From Halarchaeum nitratireducens (GTDB taxonomy: Archaea > Halobacteriota > Halobacteria > Halobacteriales > Halobacteriaceae): a DNA stretch of 64,000 nucleotides. How positions within the stretch are numbered: the stretch's first letter is position 1; every line of letters begins with the position of its first letter. Location: NCBI RefSeq assembly GCF_014647155.1, contig NZ_BMOQ01000004.1, forward strand, positions 310,001 through 374,000, read 5' to 3'. Shown here in pieces: positions 43,912-52,373 of the stretch. The notes beneath the pieces are model-generated. The model worked only from the letters and a program-made list of their open reading frames with translations. It made no database searches and had not been told where the DNA came from. The position numbers and the translations under genes were made by a program.

Positions 43912-45801
43912 ATGCCGATCACGACCCTCGTAGCGCAAGCCGGGTCCGTGCCGCCAGTCACGACGGAGATGCTCGTCGTGTTCGGCGTCGTCCTGCTCGC
44001 GCTCTTCCTCTTTATCACCGAGCTCCTGCCGATCGACGTCACGGCGATCCTCGTGATGGTGTTGCTCACCGTTCTGCCGTGGACGGAGGTGTCCGTCGCC
44101 GAGGGCATCTCCGGGTTCTCCAGTACGGCGACCGTCGCCGTGCTGGCGATGCTCATCCTCTCGACGGGCGTCAACCGCACCGGCGTCGTCCAGATCATCG
44201 GGCGGAAGATGGCGGCGTTCGCGGGCGACAGCCAGCCGAAGCAGCTCGCCGCGACGATCGGCGTCGCGGGGCCGGTCTCCGGGTTCATCAACAACACGCC
44301 CGTCGTCGCCATCCTCGTGCCCGTCATCTCCGACCTCGCACACAAGGGCAAGACCTCGCCCTCGAAGCTCCTCCTCCCGCTCTCCTACGCCTCCATGTTC
44401 GGCGGGATGCTCACGCTCATCGGGACGTCGACGAACCTGTTGGCTTCGAGCGTCGCCGAGCGGCTCATCGGCCGCGGTTTCTCGATGTTCACCTTCACCG
44501 GGCTCGGGATCGTCGTGCTCGTCGCCGGGACGGCCTACCTGATGACGATCGGCCACCGCCTGATCCCCGAGCGCGTCCCGGCGCGCGAGGACTACCTCAG
44601 CGAGTACGAGCTACAGGATTACGTCACGGAGGTCGTCGTCCGCGACGACGCCCCGATCGCCGGGCAGACCGTGCAGGACGCCATCGACGAGGCACGCTTC
44701 GACGCCGACATCCTCCAGATCGTCCGCGACGGCGAGACGTACTTCGAGGGGATCGCCAGCAAGCACATCCGCTCCGGCGACGTCCTCACCATCCGCACGG
44801 ACCGCGAGACGCTCGCGTCGCTTCGCGAACTCGACGGGCTCGACCTCGTCGGGACGCCGCCGACCGACGAGGAGCTGGAGGCGGACCCGGACGCACAGAC
44901 GCTCGTCGAGATCGTCATCCAGTCCGGATCGAGCCTCCTCGGAGAGACGCTCACCACCTCCGCGTTCCGCCAGCGCTACGACGCCAGCGTCCTCGCCTTT
45001 CGGTCCGGCGGCGAGACGATCCGATCGCGCCTCGACGACGTCGAGCTCCGCGTGGGCGACACCCTCCTCGTGCAGGCTCCCACGGACAGCATCGATCGGC
45101 TCTCGACGAACTCGGACTTCATCGTCGCACACGAGTCCGAGACGCCGAACTACCGGACGGAGAAGATCCCGTGGGCCGTCGCCATCGTCCTCGGCGTCGT
45201 CGGCCTCGTCGGTGTCCCGTGGGGGACGGTCGCGACTCTCACGGGCGTCGACGCGTTCGGTTCGCTCGACTTCAGCATCGTCCAGACCGCGCTCGCGGGC
45301 GTCGTCGCCATGGCCGTCACCGGCGTCATCAAGCCCGGCGAGATGTACGAGGGCGTCGACTGGAGCGTCATCTTCCTGCTCGCCGGCGTGATCCCGCTCG
45401 GCATCGCCCTCGAACAGACGGGCGCGGCGACGTTCCTCGGCGCGCTCGTCGCCCTCTCGGGGAACTACCTCCCGGTCATCGGCGTCCTCTGGGTGTTCTA
45501 CATCGTGACGGGCCTCGTGACGAACGTCGTCTCGAACAACGCCAGCGTCGTGTTGATGATCCCCGTCGCCGTCGAGACGGCCCACGAAGTCGGCGGAAAC
45601 CCGTTCGCGTTCGTCCTCGCCGTCACGTTCGCGGCCTCGACGGCCTTCATGACGCCCGTCGGCTACCAGACGAACCTCTTCGTCTACGGGCCCGGCGGCT
45701 ACAAGTTCTCCGATTACGCCCGCGTGGGGGGCCCGCTCCAGTTACTCCTCTCCGTGGTCACGACGGTCGGGATCGCGTTCTTCTGGGGGCTCTCCCCCTG
45801 A
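43912..45801 (+). CDS. SLC13-family permease with two internal RCK_C (TrkA_C) domains
   Basis: The 629-residue membrane protein has an SLC13/ArsB-type carrier split by a soluble insertion. The first half of the carrier (about 15-205) contains GFSSTATVAVLAML and the FINNTPVV loop. Two RCK_C domains follow (about 213-297 and 308-400), and then the second carrier half contains NVVSNNASVVLM and SSTAFMTPVGYQTN. The NNTP and SNNASV loops are the paired signatures for anion binding. RCK_C insertion implies ligand-gated regulation. Substrate may be sulfate or a dicarboxylate. Start at ATG 43912. Confidence 0.88.
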   Translation: MPITTLVAQAGSVPPVTTEMLVVFGVVLLALFLFITELLPIDVTAILVMVLLTVLPWTEVSVAEGISGFSSTATVAVLAMLILSTGVNRTGVVQIIGRKMAAFAGDSQPKQLAATIGVAGPVSGFINNTPVVAILVPVISDLAHKGKTSPSKLLLPLSYASMFGGMLTLIGTSTNLLASSVAERLIGRGFSMFTFTGLGIVVLVAGTAYLMTIGHRLIPERVPAREDYLSEYELQDYVTEVVVRDDAPIAGQTVQDAIDEARFDADILQIVRDGETYFEGIASKHIRSGDVLTIRTDRETLASLRELDGLDLVGTPPTDEELEADPDAQTLVEIVIQSGSSLLGETLTTSAFRQRYDASVLAFRSGGETIRSRLDDVELRVGDTLLVQAPTDSIDRLSTNSDFIVAHESETPNYRTEKIPWAVAIVLGVVGLVGVPWGTVATLTGVDAFGSLDFSIVQTALAGVVAMAVTGVIKPGEMYEGVDWSVIFLLAGVIPLGIALEQTGAATFLGALVALSGNYLPVIGVLWVFYIVTGLVTNVVSNNASVVLMIPVAVETAHEVGGNPFAFVLAVTFAASTAFMTPVGYQTNLFVYGPGGYKFSDYARVGGPLQLLLSVVTTVGIAFFWGLSP

Positions 45802-45840
45802 CTCGACGGCGACGACAGGACCGGACCGGATCCCGTCGCG

Positions 45841-46239
45841 CTATCCCTGCTCTTCGGGCGGCGCGCCCGCCTCCTCCTCGGGGATCACGGGGTCCTCGTA
45901 GACGAGGTTCATGATCCACTGCGAGAAGGCGTCGCTGCGCGGATCGACCTCCTCTTCGCCGACGAACGGCGAGAGCATGTCGCCGGCCATCAGCAGCGAG
46001 AAGTCGAGGTTCTCGGGCTTGATGATCGGCTTGATGAGGTAGGTCGTGTTCCCGGCGTGGACGGCGTCCTCGCGCTCGACGTACCCCTTCTCCTCGAGTT
46101 TCTTCGCGATCCGACTCCCCTTGCGCGAGGAGACGTCGAGTGACTTCCAGAACTCGCTCTGGTAGATCTGCCCCTGCTCGCGGACCAGTTCGAGGGCGCG
46201 CGCCTCGTCCTCGGAGAGGTCCTCTGCCTCGGCGCTCAT
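45841..46239 (-). CDS. Winged-helix transcriptional regulator (MarR/DUF7343-like)
   Basis: The 132-residue protein has one winged helix, about residues 10-75 (EARALELVREQGQIYQSE, then SSRKGSRIAKKLEEKGYVER, and a TTYLIKP wing). A C-terminal helical tail includes DPRSDAFSQWIMNLVYED. It is a single gene with a TATA-like box upstream. I recall a conserved haloarchaeal regulator of this type but not its target genes. Confidence 0.82.
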   Translation of the reverse strand: MSAEAEDLSEDEARALELVREQGQIYQSEFWKSLDVSSRKGSRIAKKLEEKGYVEREDAVHAGNTTYLIKPIIKPENLDFSLLMAGDMLSPFVGEEEVDPRSDAFSQWIMNLVYEDPVIPEEEAGAPPEEQG

Positions 46240-46262
46240 ACTCGCATACGCCGGCCGCGAGC

Positions 46263-46271
46263 GGTTTAAAT
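46263..46271 (-). promoter_or_regulatory. TATA-like box for the HTH gene at 46239
   Basis: On the minus strand ATTTAAACC is centred 28 bp before the ATG at 46239, the best TATA match in this part of the window. It indicates a leaderless transcript. Confidence 0.55.
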
Positions 46272-46311
46272 GTGACCGTCCGACCGCCCGACTGCCGGCA
46301 TCGGTTCGCCC

Positions 46312-47013
46312 TCACGATCGCGCGAACCCGCCGGCGTCTCGATACGGCGTGCGACACGGCGGGCCGTCGGCGAACTCGTAGCGGATCGCGTCGCCGACGG
46401 TGATCACGGAGGACGAGCGGGTGCCGTAGCCGTGGCCGTGGAGACACGCGCCGACGCCGCCGGCCGTGAGGACGCGCTTCGCCCGTCCGCGGAACCCCGC
46501 GGCACTGCCGGGACGCCGGCGGGTGAGCGCCTCGCGGACCCGTGTGCGCCGACCGGTCGCGTCGGGCGCGCCGGTCGTCGTGACGACCGTGACGCCCGGT
46601 TCGAGCGCGTCCGCGCGGAGGTCGCCGTCCCATCGAAGCAGGTACGCGCGCTCGGCGGACGCGAGCACGATGTTGAACCCGGCGTAGTCGCGCGTCGCCA
46701 CCTCGCGTTCGACGAGGGCGCGCGCGCGTCCCGGGTCGCCGGCGCGCAGGACATCGACGACGAGGCGCCCCCGCGAGCGCCCGGGATCGAGGTCGCTCCA
46801 GCGGTTCGTGAGCCCGACGTAGAAGCCCGCGTCGGTGACGCCGGTCCAAGTGCCGCCGGCCTCCTCGTCGCGCGGGGCGAGGATGCGTGCGTCGGACGCC
46901 TCCGACCACACGTGCGGCGGCGTCGCGGGGCGATCGGTCGCTTCGTCGCGGTTCGCGGCGACGACCACGGGGGCGTCGTCGTAGACGCGCCACGCGACGG
47001 CGAGCGTACACAC
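46312..47013 (-). CDS. NRDE (TANGO2-like) family protein
   Basis: The 233-residue protein begins at GTG 47011-47013 with MCTLAVAWR, placing Cys at position 2 as expected for the Ntn-type fold of the family. The name-giving NRDE motif follows in VVAANRDEATDRP, then GGTWTGVTDAGFYVGLTNR. Eukaryotic TANGO2 has roles in haem or lipid handling, but archaeal function is unknown. A TATA-like CTTTAAG (about 47036-47042) lies inside the 3' end of the upstream menE gene. Confidence 0.88.
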   Translation of the reverse strand: MCTLAVAWRVYDDAPVVVAANRDEATDRPATPPHVWSEASDARILAPRDEEAGGTWTGVTDAGFYVGLTNRWSDLDPGRSRGRLVVDVLRAGDPGRARALVEREVATRDYAGFNIVLASAERAYLLRWDGDLRADALEPGVTVVTTTGAPDATGRRTRVREALTRRRPGSAAGFRGRAKRVLTAGGVGACLHGHGYGTRSSSVITVGDAIRYEFADGPPCRTPYRDAGGFARS

Positions 47014-47039
47014 GGGAGACGGATAGGCCGCCGATCGGC

Positions 47040-48536
47040 TTAAAGGTCGTCGGCCGCGGCGACGACGCGCTCGCGCGCCGCCGCGCGATCGACCGTCCCG
47101 GAGGCGGTCCGCGGGAGGGCGTCGACGAAGACGACCGTTCGCGGGTGCGCGAAGCCCGCGAGCCGGTCCGCCCAGTGCGCTTCGAGGGCGTCGCGTTCGA
47201 GGGTCGCCCGGTCCTCCGGGACGACGAGCGCGGCGACGCGCTCGCCCCACTCGGGATCGTCGACGCCGACGACGGCGACGTCGCGGACCCCCGGGTGCGA
47301 TCGGACCACCTCCGCGACCCGGCCGGGATCGACGTTCTCACCGCCGGTGATGATCCGATCCGAGCGGCGATTGAGCACGTAGATCCGCCCCGCGTCGTCG
47401 CGGTAGCCGACGTCGCCCGTGCGGAGACCGTGCGGTCCGAACGCCGCCTCGTTCGCCGCCGGCGCGTCGTAGTAGCCCGGCGTGACGGTCGGGCCGGCCA
47501 CGCAGAGCTCCCCCGTCTCGCCCGCCGGGATCGGGTCTCCCGCGTCGTCGACGACCGTCACCGTCGTCCCGAAGAGCGGTCGGCCGACCGTCTCGGGGTT
47601 CGCGTACGACTCCGCGGGGCGCGCGGTGGCGATCTGCGAGGTCGTCTCCGTCATGCCGTACGAGGGGTGGATCGGCACGCCCGCGTCCTCGCTGGCCGCG
47701 ACGAGGTCCGTCGGCGTCGGCGCGCCCCCGCAGAGGACGAACCGAAGGGAGTCGGGGAGCGTGCGGTCCGCCCGGAGCAGTCGATCGAGCATCGTCGGCA
47801 CGACGGAGACGCCCGTGCAGTCGTGCTCGTCGAGTGCGCGCGCCGTCTCCTCGGCGTCGAAGCCGCGCTGGAGGACGCACGTCGTCCCGTAGAGCGCGCA
47901 CCGCAGGGGGATCGAGAGCCCGCCCATGTGGTACATCGAGAGACAGCAGAGCCAGCGGTCGTCGGGGAGGACGCCGAGCACGAACGCGCTCGCGCCCGCC
48001 GCGGCGACGACGTTCCCGAACGTCAGCGTCACAGGCTTGGGGTCGCCGGTCGTCCCCGACGTGTAGAGGAGCGCGAGGGTATCCTCTAGCCCCCACTCCG
48101 CGGGAGCGACGGTGTCGGGGACGCACTCGTCGAGGGCGCGGATGTCCGGGGCGTCGGGGTCGTCGACGGCGGCGACCGGGACCGGGCCGGACGCGGCGCG
48201 GGCGTCCGACGCCGTGTCGTCCTCGCAGACGAGCAACACGAGGTCCGCCCGCTCGCGCTGGGTCTCCAGTTCGCTCGGCGAGAGGCGCGCGTTCAGCGGG
48301 ACGAGCGTCGCGCCGAGGCGCTGTACGGCGAAGACGAGACGGACGAACGCCGGCCGCGTCTCCATCAGCACGCCGACGTGGTCGCCGCGCGTCACGCCGA
48401 GCGCGGCGAGTCGGCCCGCCGTTCGATCGACCGCCGCGTCGAGCGCGGCGTACGTCCACTCGCGCCCGCTGGCGTCGTCGACGAGCGCGGCGTCGCCGGG
48501 GGACGCCCGCGCCCGCGTGGCGAGGAGGTCGCGCAT
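47040..48536 (-). CDS. menE: o-Succinylbenzoate-CoA ligase MenE
   Basis: The 498-residue acyl-CoA synthetase has the ANL-family motifs LLYTSGTTGDPKPV (A3), YGMTETTSQ (A5), TGDVGYRDDAGRIYVLNRRSD (A7-A8) and a C-terminal domain ending with PRTASGTVDRAAAR (A10 region). It is immediately downstream of menC and menA, which is what identifies the substrate as o-succinylbenzoate. Its start follows the menC stop directly. Length is normal for MenE. Confidence 0.9.
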   Translation of the reverse strand: MRDLLATRARASPGDAALVDDASGREWTYAALDAAVDRTAGRLAALGVTRGDHVGVLMETRPAFVRLVFAVQRLGATLVPLNARLSPSELETQRERADLVLLVCEDDTASDARAASGPVPVAAVDDPDAPDIRALDECVPDTVAPAEWGLEDTLALLYTSGTTGDPKPVTLTFGNVVAAAGASAFVLGVLPDDRWLCCLSMYHMGGLSIPLRCALYGTTCVLQRGFDAEETARALDEHDCTGVSVVPTMLDRLLRADRTLPDSLRFVLCGGAPTPTDLVAASEDAGVPIHPSYGMTETTSQIATARPAESYANPETVGRPLFGTTVTVVDDAGDPIPAGETGELCVAGPTVTPGYYDAPAANEAAFGPHGLRTGDVGYRDDAGRIYVLNRRSDRIITGGENVDPGRVAEVVRSHPGVRDVAVVGVDDPEWGERVAALVVPEDRATLERDALEAHWADRLAGFAHPRTVVFVDALPRTASGTVDRAAARERVVAAADDL

Positions 48537-49547
48537 CTACTCGACGTGAGGCCCGGCGACGCCATTGCCCTTTCCCTGTGGGACGGCGATCGCACCGTCG
48601 GCGACGGGCGCGGGATCGGCGGCGAGGTCCCGAGCGAGCGCGTCGCCCGTCGCCAGCCCGCACGCCGGAAGCGGGGCGAGGACCGCCGCGGCGTGGACCG
48701 CCGCCGTCCGCGCGTACACGGCGTCGAAGGCCGTCGTCACCACGGGCTCGACGCCCGCCGCGCGCGCTCTCCGACCCGCGTCGACCGTTCGATCCACGCC
48801 GCCGAGCGCCATCGGCTTCAGGACGACGACGTCCGCCGCGTCGGTGGCCACCACTTCGTCGACGCCGGCCGCCGCGACCGACTCGTCGAGCGCGATCCGT
48901 CCGCGGTCGCGGAGGGCGGCGTGTTCGCCGAGCGACGGGGCCGCGAGCGGCTGTTCGACGTATTCGACGTCGCCGACGGCGTCGAGCGCGCGCCGCGCCG
49001 TCCCGCGGTCCCACGCGCCGTTCGCGTCGACGCGCAACGCGGCGTCGGGGGCGGCCGCGCGCACCGCGTCGAGGCGGGCGATGTCGTCGGCGAGCGACCG
49101 CGCGCCGACCTTCAGCTTCGCCGTCCGGAAGCCGTCGCCGAGGACGCCGCGGACGCGCGCGGCGGTCGTCGCCGGGTCGGCGTCGCCGACCGTCGCGTTG
49201 ACCGGAACGCGCTCGACGCGTCCGTCCGCCCCGAGCTGTCGGTAGAGCGGACGCTCGCGGGCGCGCGCCGCGGCGTCGGCGAACGCGAGCGAGACGCCGT
49301 GGCGGGCCGCGGGCGCCCCCTCACAGGCCGCGAGCGCTTCGTCTCTCGCGTCCGTCGCGGCGGCGCGTTCGAGCGCCGACCGACAGGCCTCGCGCGACTC
49401 CGTCCACCCGGGGAGCGGTGTCGCCTCGCCGACGCCGGTCTCGCCGTCGCGCTCGACCGTCACGAGGAAGCCGCGGCGCTCGCTCACCGTCCCGCGCGCG
49501 GTGTCGACGGGGTCCGCGAGCGGCAGGGAGAAGGGCTCGACGTTCAC
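48537..49547 (-). CDS. menC: o-Succinylbenzoate synthase MenC
   Basis: The 336-residue enolase-superfamily protein has the catalytic Lys pair in the TAKLKVG segment. Metal ligands follow in LRVDANGAWD, EQPLA and LDES, and the second Lys in VVLKPMALGG. These are the dehydratase motifs used by MenC to convert SHCHC to o-succinylbenzoate in menaquinone synthesis. Start GTG 49545-49547 overlaps the menA stop by 4 nt (GTGA). Related dipeptide epimerases are excluded mainly by context. Confidence 0.9.
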   Translation of the reverse strand: MNVEPFSLPLADPVDTARGTVSERRGFLVTVERDGETGVGEATPLPGWTESREACRSALERAAATDARDEALAACEGAPAARHGVSLAFADAAARARERPLYRQLGADGRVERVPVNATVGDADPATTAARVRGVLGDGFRTAKLKVGARSLADDIARLDAVRAAAPDAALRVDANGAWDRGTARRALDAVGDVEYVEQPLAAPSLGEHAALRDRGRIALDESVAAAGVDEVVATDAADVVVLKPMALGGVDRTVDAGRRARAAGVEPVVTTAFDAVYARTAAVHAAAVLAPLPACGLATGDALARDLAADPAPVADGAIAVPQGKGNGVAGPHVE

Positions 49548-50473
49548 AGCGCGATCCCGACGGCGAACAGCACCGAGTAGAGCGCGAGCGCCTGACCTGT
49601 CCGGGTGAGCGCCGGATCGAGGTGGTCGGCGTCGGTGCGTCGACAGACCGTTCGGGCGACCGAGGCGGCGAGCGGGATCGAGAGCCACGGGAGGAGGGCG
49701 CCGAGGCCGAACCCGTTCGCCACGAACCAACACGGGACGAGGTAGGCGACGCCGAGGAGTGCGACGTACTCGACGCGACTCCACGTGTAGCCGATGTAGA
49801 CGGCGAGAGTGTACTTGCCCGTCTCGCGGTCGGTCTCCATGTCGCGGAGGTTGTTCACGACGAGGATGGCGGTGGAGATGCAGGCGACGCCGACGCTGGC
49901 GACGACCGCCGCGATCGGGAGCGTGCCGGGCGGGGGCGTCAGCGGGAACGCGGGCGCGTACGCCGCGGCCTGCACGTAGACGGTGCCGACGACGGCGATC
50001 ACGCCGAAGAACAGGAAGACGAAGACGTCGCCGAGGCCGTGGTAACCGAAGGGGAACGGACCGCCCGTGTAGGCGACGCCCGCGACGATGCTGGCGAGGC
50101 CGACGACGACGATCGGGAGACCGCCGACGGAGACGAGGTAGCACCCGACGACCGTCGCGGCGAGGAAGGCGAGGTACATCGCGCGCTTGACCGACCCCGG
50201 TTCGATGAGCCCGGACTGGGTGACGCGAGTGAACCCCTCGCGCTCCTCGGTGTCCGCGCCGTTGATCGCGTCGTAGTAGTCGTTGGCGAAGTTCGCGCCG
50301 ATCTGGATGAGCAGCGCGCCGACCAGCGCCGCGAGCGCCGGCAGCGCCGCGAAGACGCCGAGCGCGTACGCGACGCCGACGCCGACTACGACCGGCGAGA
50401 TCCCGGCCGGGAAGGTGTGCGGGCGCGCCGCCATCAGCCACGCGCGCCGCCGCGAGACCGCTTCGTCACTCAT
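49544..50473 (-). CDS. menA: 1,4-Dihydroxy-2-naphthoate polyprenyltransferase MenA
   Basis: The 309-residue UbiA-superfamily membrane enzyme has about nine helices. It carries both prenyl-diphosphate-binding motifs: NFANDYYDAINGAD (about 54-67) and NNLRDMETDRETGK (about 213-226). It attaches the isoprenoid chain to dihydroxynaphthoate. It is first in the menA-menC-menE operon, with 4-nt overlap to menC. ATG at 50471-50473 was chosen because the sequence upstream is Arg-rich and non-coding. Confidence 0.93.
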   Translation of the reverse strand: MSDEAVSRRRAWLMAARPHTFPAGISPVVVGVGVAYALGVFAALPALAALVGALLIQIGANFANDYYDAINGADTEEREGFTRVTQSGLIEPGSVKRAMYLAFLAATVVGCYLVSVGGLPIVVVGLASIVAGVAYTGGPFPFGYHGLGDVFVFLFFGVIAVVGTVYVQAAAYAPAFPLTPPPGTLPIAAVVASVGVACISTAILVVNNLRDMETDRETGKYTLAVYIGYTWSRVEYVALLGVAYLVPCWFVANGFGLGALLPWLSIPLAASVARTVCRRTDADHLDPALTRTGQALALYSVLFAVGIAL

Positions 50474-50517
50474 ACGCCCGCGTTCGGGCGGGAGCGTGAA
50501 AGCGACTGCGGAACGAC

Positions 50518-50817
50518 CTACAGCCGCGTGGTGTCGAGCGAGACGCCCGGCGGCGTGGCGACGAGGAAGCCCCGAAAGTGCATCAGGGTCGCGCCCGCGT
50601 CCTTCGCCGGGCCCGCGAACCCCGCCGCGAGGTCGTTGAGGTCGCCGTCGACGGCGAGGACGAGCACGCGGCCGGCTTCGAGCGCCGCCAACCACTCCGC
50701 GTCGGGCGTCTCGCCGTTCAGCACCCCGAGGACGACGTCGTCCGCCCCGCCCTCGACGTCCCACTCGTCGATCTGGTCCTCCGCGTTCCGCAAGTCGAGA
50801 CCGAAGCCGTCGCTCAT
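50518..50817 (-). CDS. Small acidic protein (DUF5779-like)
   Basis: The 99-residue protein has an acidic N-terminus and a compact domain with IVLGVL-like VVLGVLNGETPDAEW, VLVLAVDGDLNDLAAGF and a conserved end MHFRGFLVATPPGVSLDTTRL. I recall this as the haloarchaeal DUF5779 family. Function unknown. Start ATG at 50815-50817; it lies 44 bp upstream of menA on the same strand and may share its transcript. Confidence 0.65.
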   Translation of the reverse strand: MSDGFGLDLRNAEDQIDEWDVEGGADDVVLGVLNGETPDAEWLAALEAGRVLVLAVDGDLNDLAAGFAGPAKDAGATLMHFRGFLVATPPGVSLDTTRL

Positions 50818-50866
50818 ACGGCTACTGTCGCGGCCAGTCACCTCAAAGCTTCGCGGCGGAGCCCGT

Positions 50867-50875
50867 CTATTTATC
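50867..50875 (+). promoter_or_regulatory. TATA-like box for the 49-residue gene at 50900
   Basis: CTATTTATC is centred 29 bp upstream of the ATG at 50900. It supports this very short gene as real and leaderless. Confidence 0.5.
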
Positions 50876-50899
50876 CCCCTCGCCCACGTCGGTTGGTGT

Positions 50900-51049
50900 A
50901 TGCCGAAAGTGCATTTCGACGAGGAGACCATCGAGCGCCTCGATGGCCTCCGCACCGAGGACGAGTCGTACGACGAGATCGTGAACGAACTGATCGACAT
51001 CTACGAGGCCGAGGAGCTGACGATCTTCCACGGCGGCGACGTCGAATAA
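50900..51049 (+). CDS. 49-residue RHH-like protein (DUF7557 type)
   Basis: The protein MPKVHFDEETIERLDGLR... resembles antitoxin-type ribbon-helix-helix proteins such as VapB. It has a strand (KVHFDEE), a helix (TIERLDGLRT) and a second helix (SYDEIVNELIDIY), then an acidic tail ending FHGGDVE. No toxin gene adjoins it. I recall DUF7557 as the family name. A TATA-like box lies at the right distance upstream. A DNA-binding role is likely but untested. Confidence 0.7.
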   Translation: MPKVHFDEETIERLDGLRTEDESYDEIVNELIDIYEAEELTIFHGGDVE

Positions 51050-51061
51050 GCCGAGCGCGCG

Positions 51062-51505
51062 TTACTCGTCGCTGGCGGCGACGCGGCAGGCTTCCGCCCA
51101 CCGACCGTTCTCTTCGAGGCGCTCTTGGAGGAGCGACGCGTACTCGCGGACGAGGGTCTCTGCCTCCTCGTAGCGCTCGTCCTCGTCGCCCCCGCCGAAG
51201 CCGAGTGCGCGCTTGACGCCGCCGAGGAATCCCTCGCCGGAGGACGTGCTCCCGCTTCCGCCGGCGCCCATCGACGCCATCTGCTTCTCGACGTTGTCGA
51301 TCTCGGGCATCACCTGCGGGAGTTTCCCGGTGTCGACCGTGAGACGCGCCGCCTCCGGATCGTCCGGGTTCTCGATGCGGAAATTGACTGCCGTCATGAT
51401 GAGGCCCCACTGCTGGCGTGAGAACGAGGACGCCTCGACTTGCTCGCCGAACTCGTCGTCGACGCTCATGCGCTCGCCGACGACGCGGTCCTTCCAATCT
51501 GCCAT
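51062..51505 (-). CDS. DUF5799 family protein
   Basis: The 147-residue acidic protein has an N-terminal helix-rich half (MADWKDRVVGERMSVDDEF, SFSRQQWGLIMTAV, NFRIENPDDPEAARL). A Gly/Ser linker follows (about 82-92), then a C-terminal helical segment ending RVAASDE. I recall this as the DUF5799 family confined to haloarchaea. No function is known. Single gene converging on the short gene at 50900. Confidence 0.7.
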   Translation of the reverse strand: MADWKDRVVGERMSVDDEFGEQVEASSFSRQQWGLIMTAVNFRIENPDDPEAARLTVDTGKLPQVMPEIDNVEKQMASMGAGGSGSTSSGEGFLGGVKRALGFGGGDEDERYEEAETLVREYASLLQERLEENGRWAEACRVAASDE

Positions 51506-51580
51506 ACTTCACGATACGACCGTGGGTGGTTTGTCTCTTGCCCTGCGGGAGAACCGCCGGCCGCGGCTACGATCCCGCGC

Positions 51581-51976
51581 TCAGACGGCGTCCGTTTCGA
51601 CGGAGACGTCGGCGCGGAGGCCCTCACGAAGCGCCGCGCCGACGTGACTCGCGTCGAGGGCGTCCGCTGCGAGCGCGTTCGCGTCCGTCTCGTCGATGGC
51701 GGCCTCGACGGCGACGTCGAAGCGGATCGCGTCGAGCACCCCGTCCGCTCGGTCCGCTTCGGCTTCGATGCGGATCTCCCCGAGGTCGTCGTGGCCCGCG
51801 TCCGCGGCCGCGACGCGCAGCGCGGAGACGTAGCAGGCGGCGTAGTCCGCGAGGAGGACGGCACTCGGGTTCGGGCCGGCGTCGTCGTCCGCGTCGGTGG
51901 TGAGGCGGAAGTCGCCGAGCCGGGACGACGCGACGTGCCCCTCGGTCGAGACGGTCGTGGTTTCGAGGTCGGCCAT
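51581..51976 (-). CDS. OsmC-like protein lacking the second cysteine
   Basis: The 131-residue protein has the OsmC fold pattern. An early strand is followed by the long helix LLADYAACYVSALRVAAAD with a single Cys (Cys48), then a second half containing ALDASHVGAALREGLRADV. True OsmC/Ohr peroxidases use two cysteines; here the second site (normally CPxxxAL) reads SHVGAAL, so thiol-peroxidase activity is doubtful. Start ATG at 51974-51976 with TATA-like GCTTAGGC about 28 bp upstream. Confidence 0.78.
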   Translation of the reverse strand: MADLETTTVSTEGHVASSRLGDFRLTTDADDDAGPNPSAVLLADYAACYVSALRVAAADAGHDDLGEIRIEAEADRADGVLDAIRFDVAVEAAIDETDANALAADALDASHVGAALREGLRADVSVETDAV

Positions 51977-52289
51977 GGTGTCGGATCGGACGCGTGCCCC
52001 CCGCCTAAGCGTTGTCCCCATCCCGCTCGTGTCGACGCACCCGGTACGGGGCACGCCGTCCGCGTGGTGTTCGCGTGGTGTCCGCGAGCCGTGTGCGCCG
52101 TGCGCGCCGCTCGGTGACAGAAACGAACGCCGCGAGAACGCGAACCGCGGGGGGTGGCGGGCCGGAGGTCGCGAGTCGCTATCTTTCTGCGAGGAGAGAA
52201 TCCCGGCGTTCACGCCGTTGACGAGACGCGAAGCGCCTCGTTCGCACACCAGAACGCTTTGCGTTCTGAGGACGGGCGTGAATCCGACA
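51977..52289. other. Gene-free interval left of the TnpB element
   Basis: About 310 bases without a gene. The last third is strongly structured (see 52209-52282) and looks like an old right end of an IS200/IS605-type element: GAGAATCCCGGCGTTCACGCCG near 52195-52217 is the kind of terminal hairpin I recall from haloarchaeal IS1341 ends. The first part has no recognised signal apart from the OsmC-gene promoter. Confidence 0.4.
52209..52282. repeat. Three-way-junction hairpin, left flank of TnpB
   Basis: An outer stem TTCACGCC (52209-52216) with GGCGTGAA (52275-52282) encloses two inner hairpins. The first is ACGAG A CGC, loop GAA, GCG C CTCGT at 52221-52241. The second is CAGAACGC, loop TTT, GCGTTCTG at 52250-52268. 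The same fold, with different sequence, occurs on the right flank at 53657-53723. Confidence 0.6.
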
Positions 52290-52373
52290 CCTCCTACACA
52301 GGGTATCGTCGATTGAAGGCCGGATATTCCACGAATCCATATCATTAAGTAGATTTACAAACATAGCCTATGT

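Noticed and set aside
50900-51049. VapB-like antitoxin as part of a toxin-antitoxin pair
   Set aside because: No PIN-domain or other toxin gene lies next to it; the neighbour is DUF5799.
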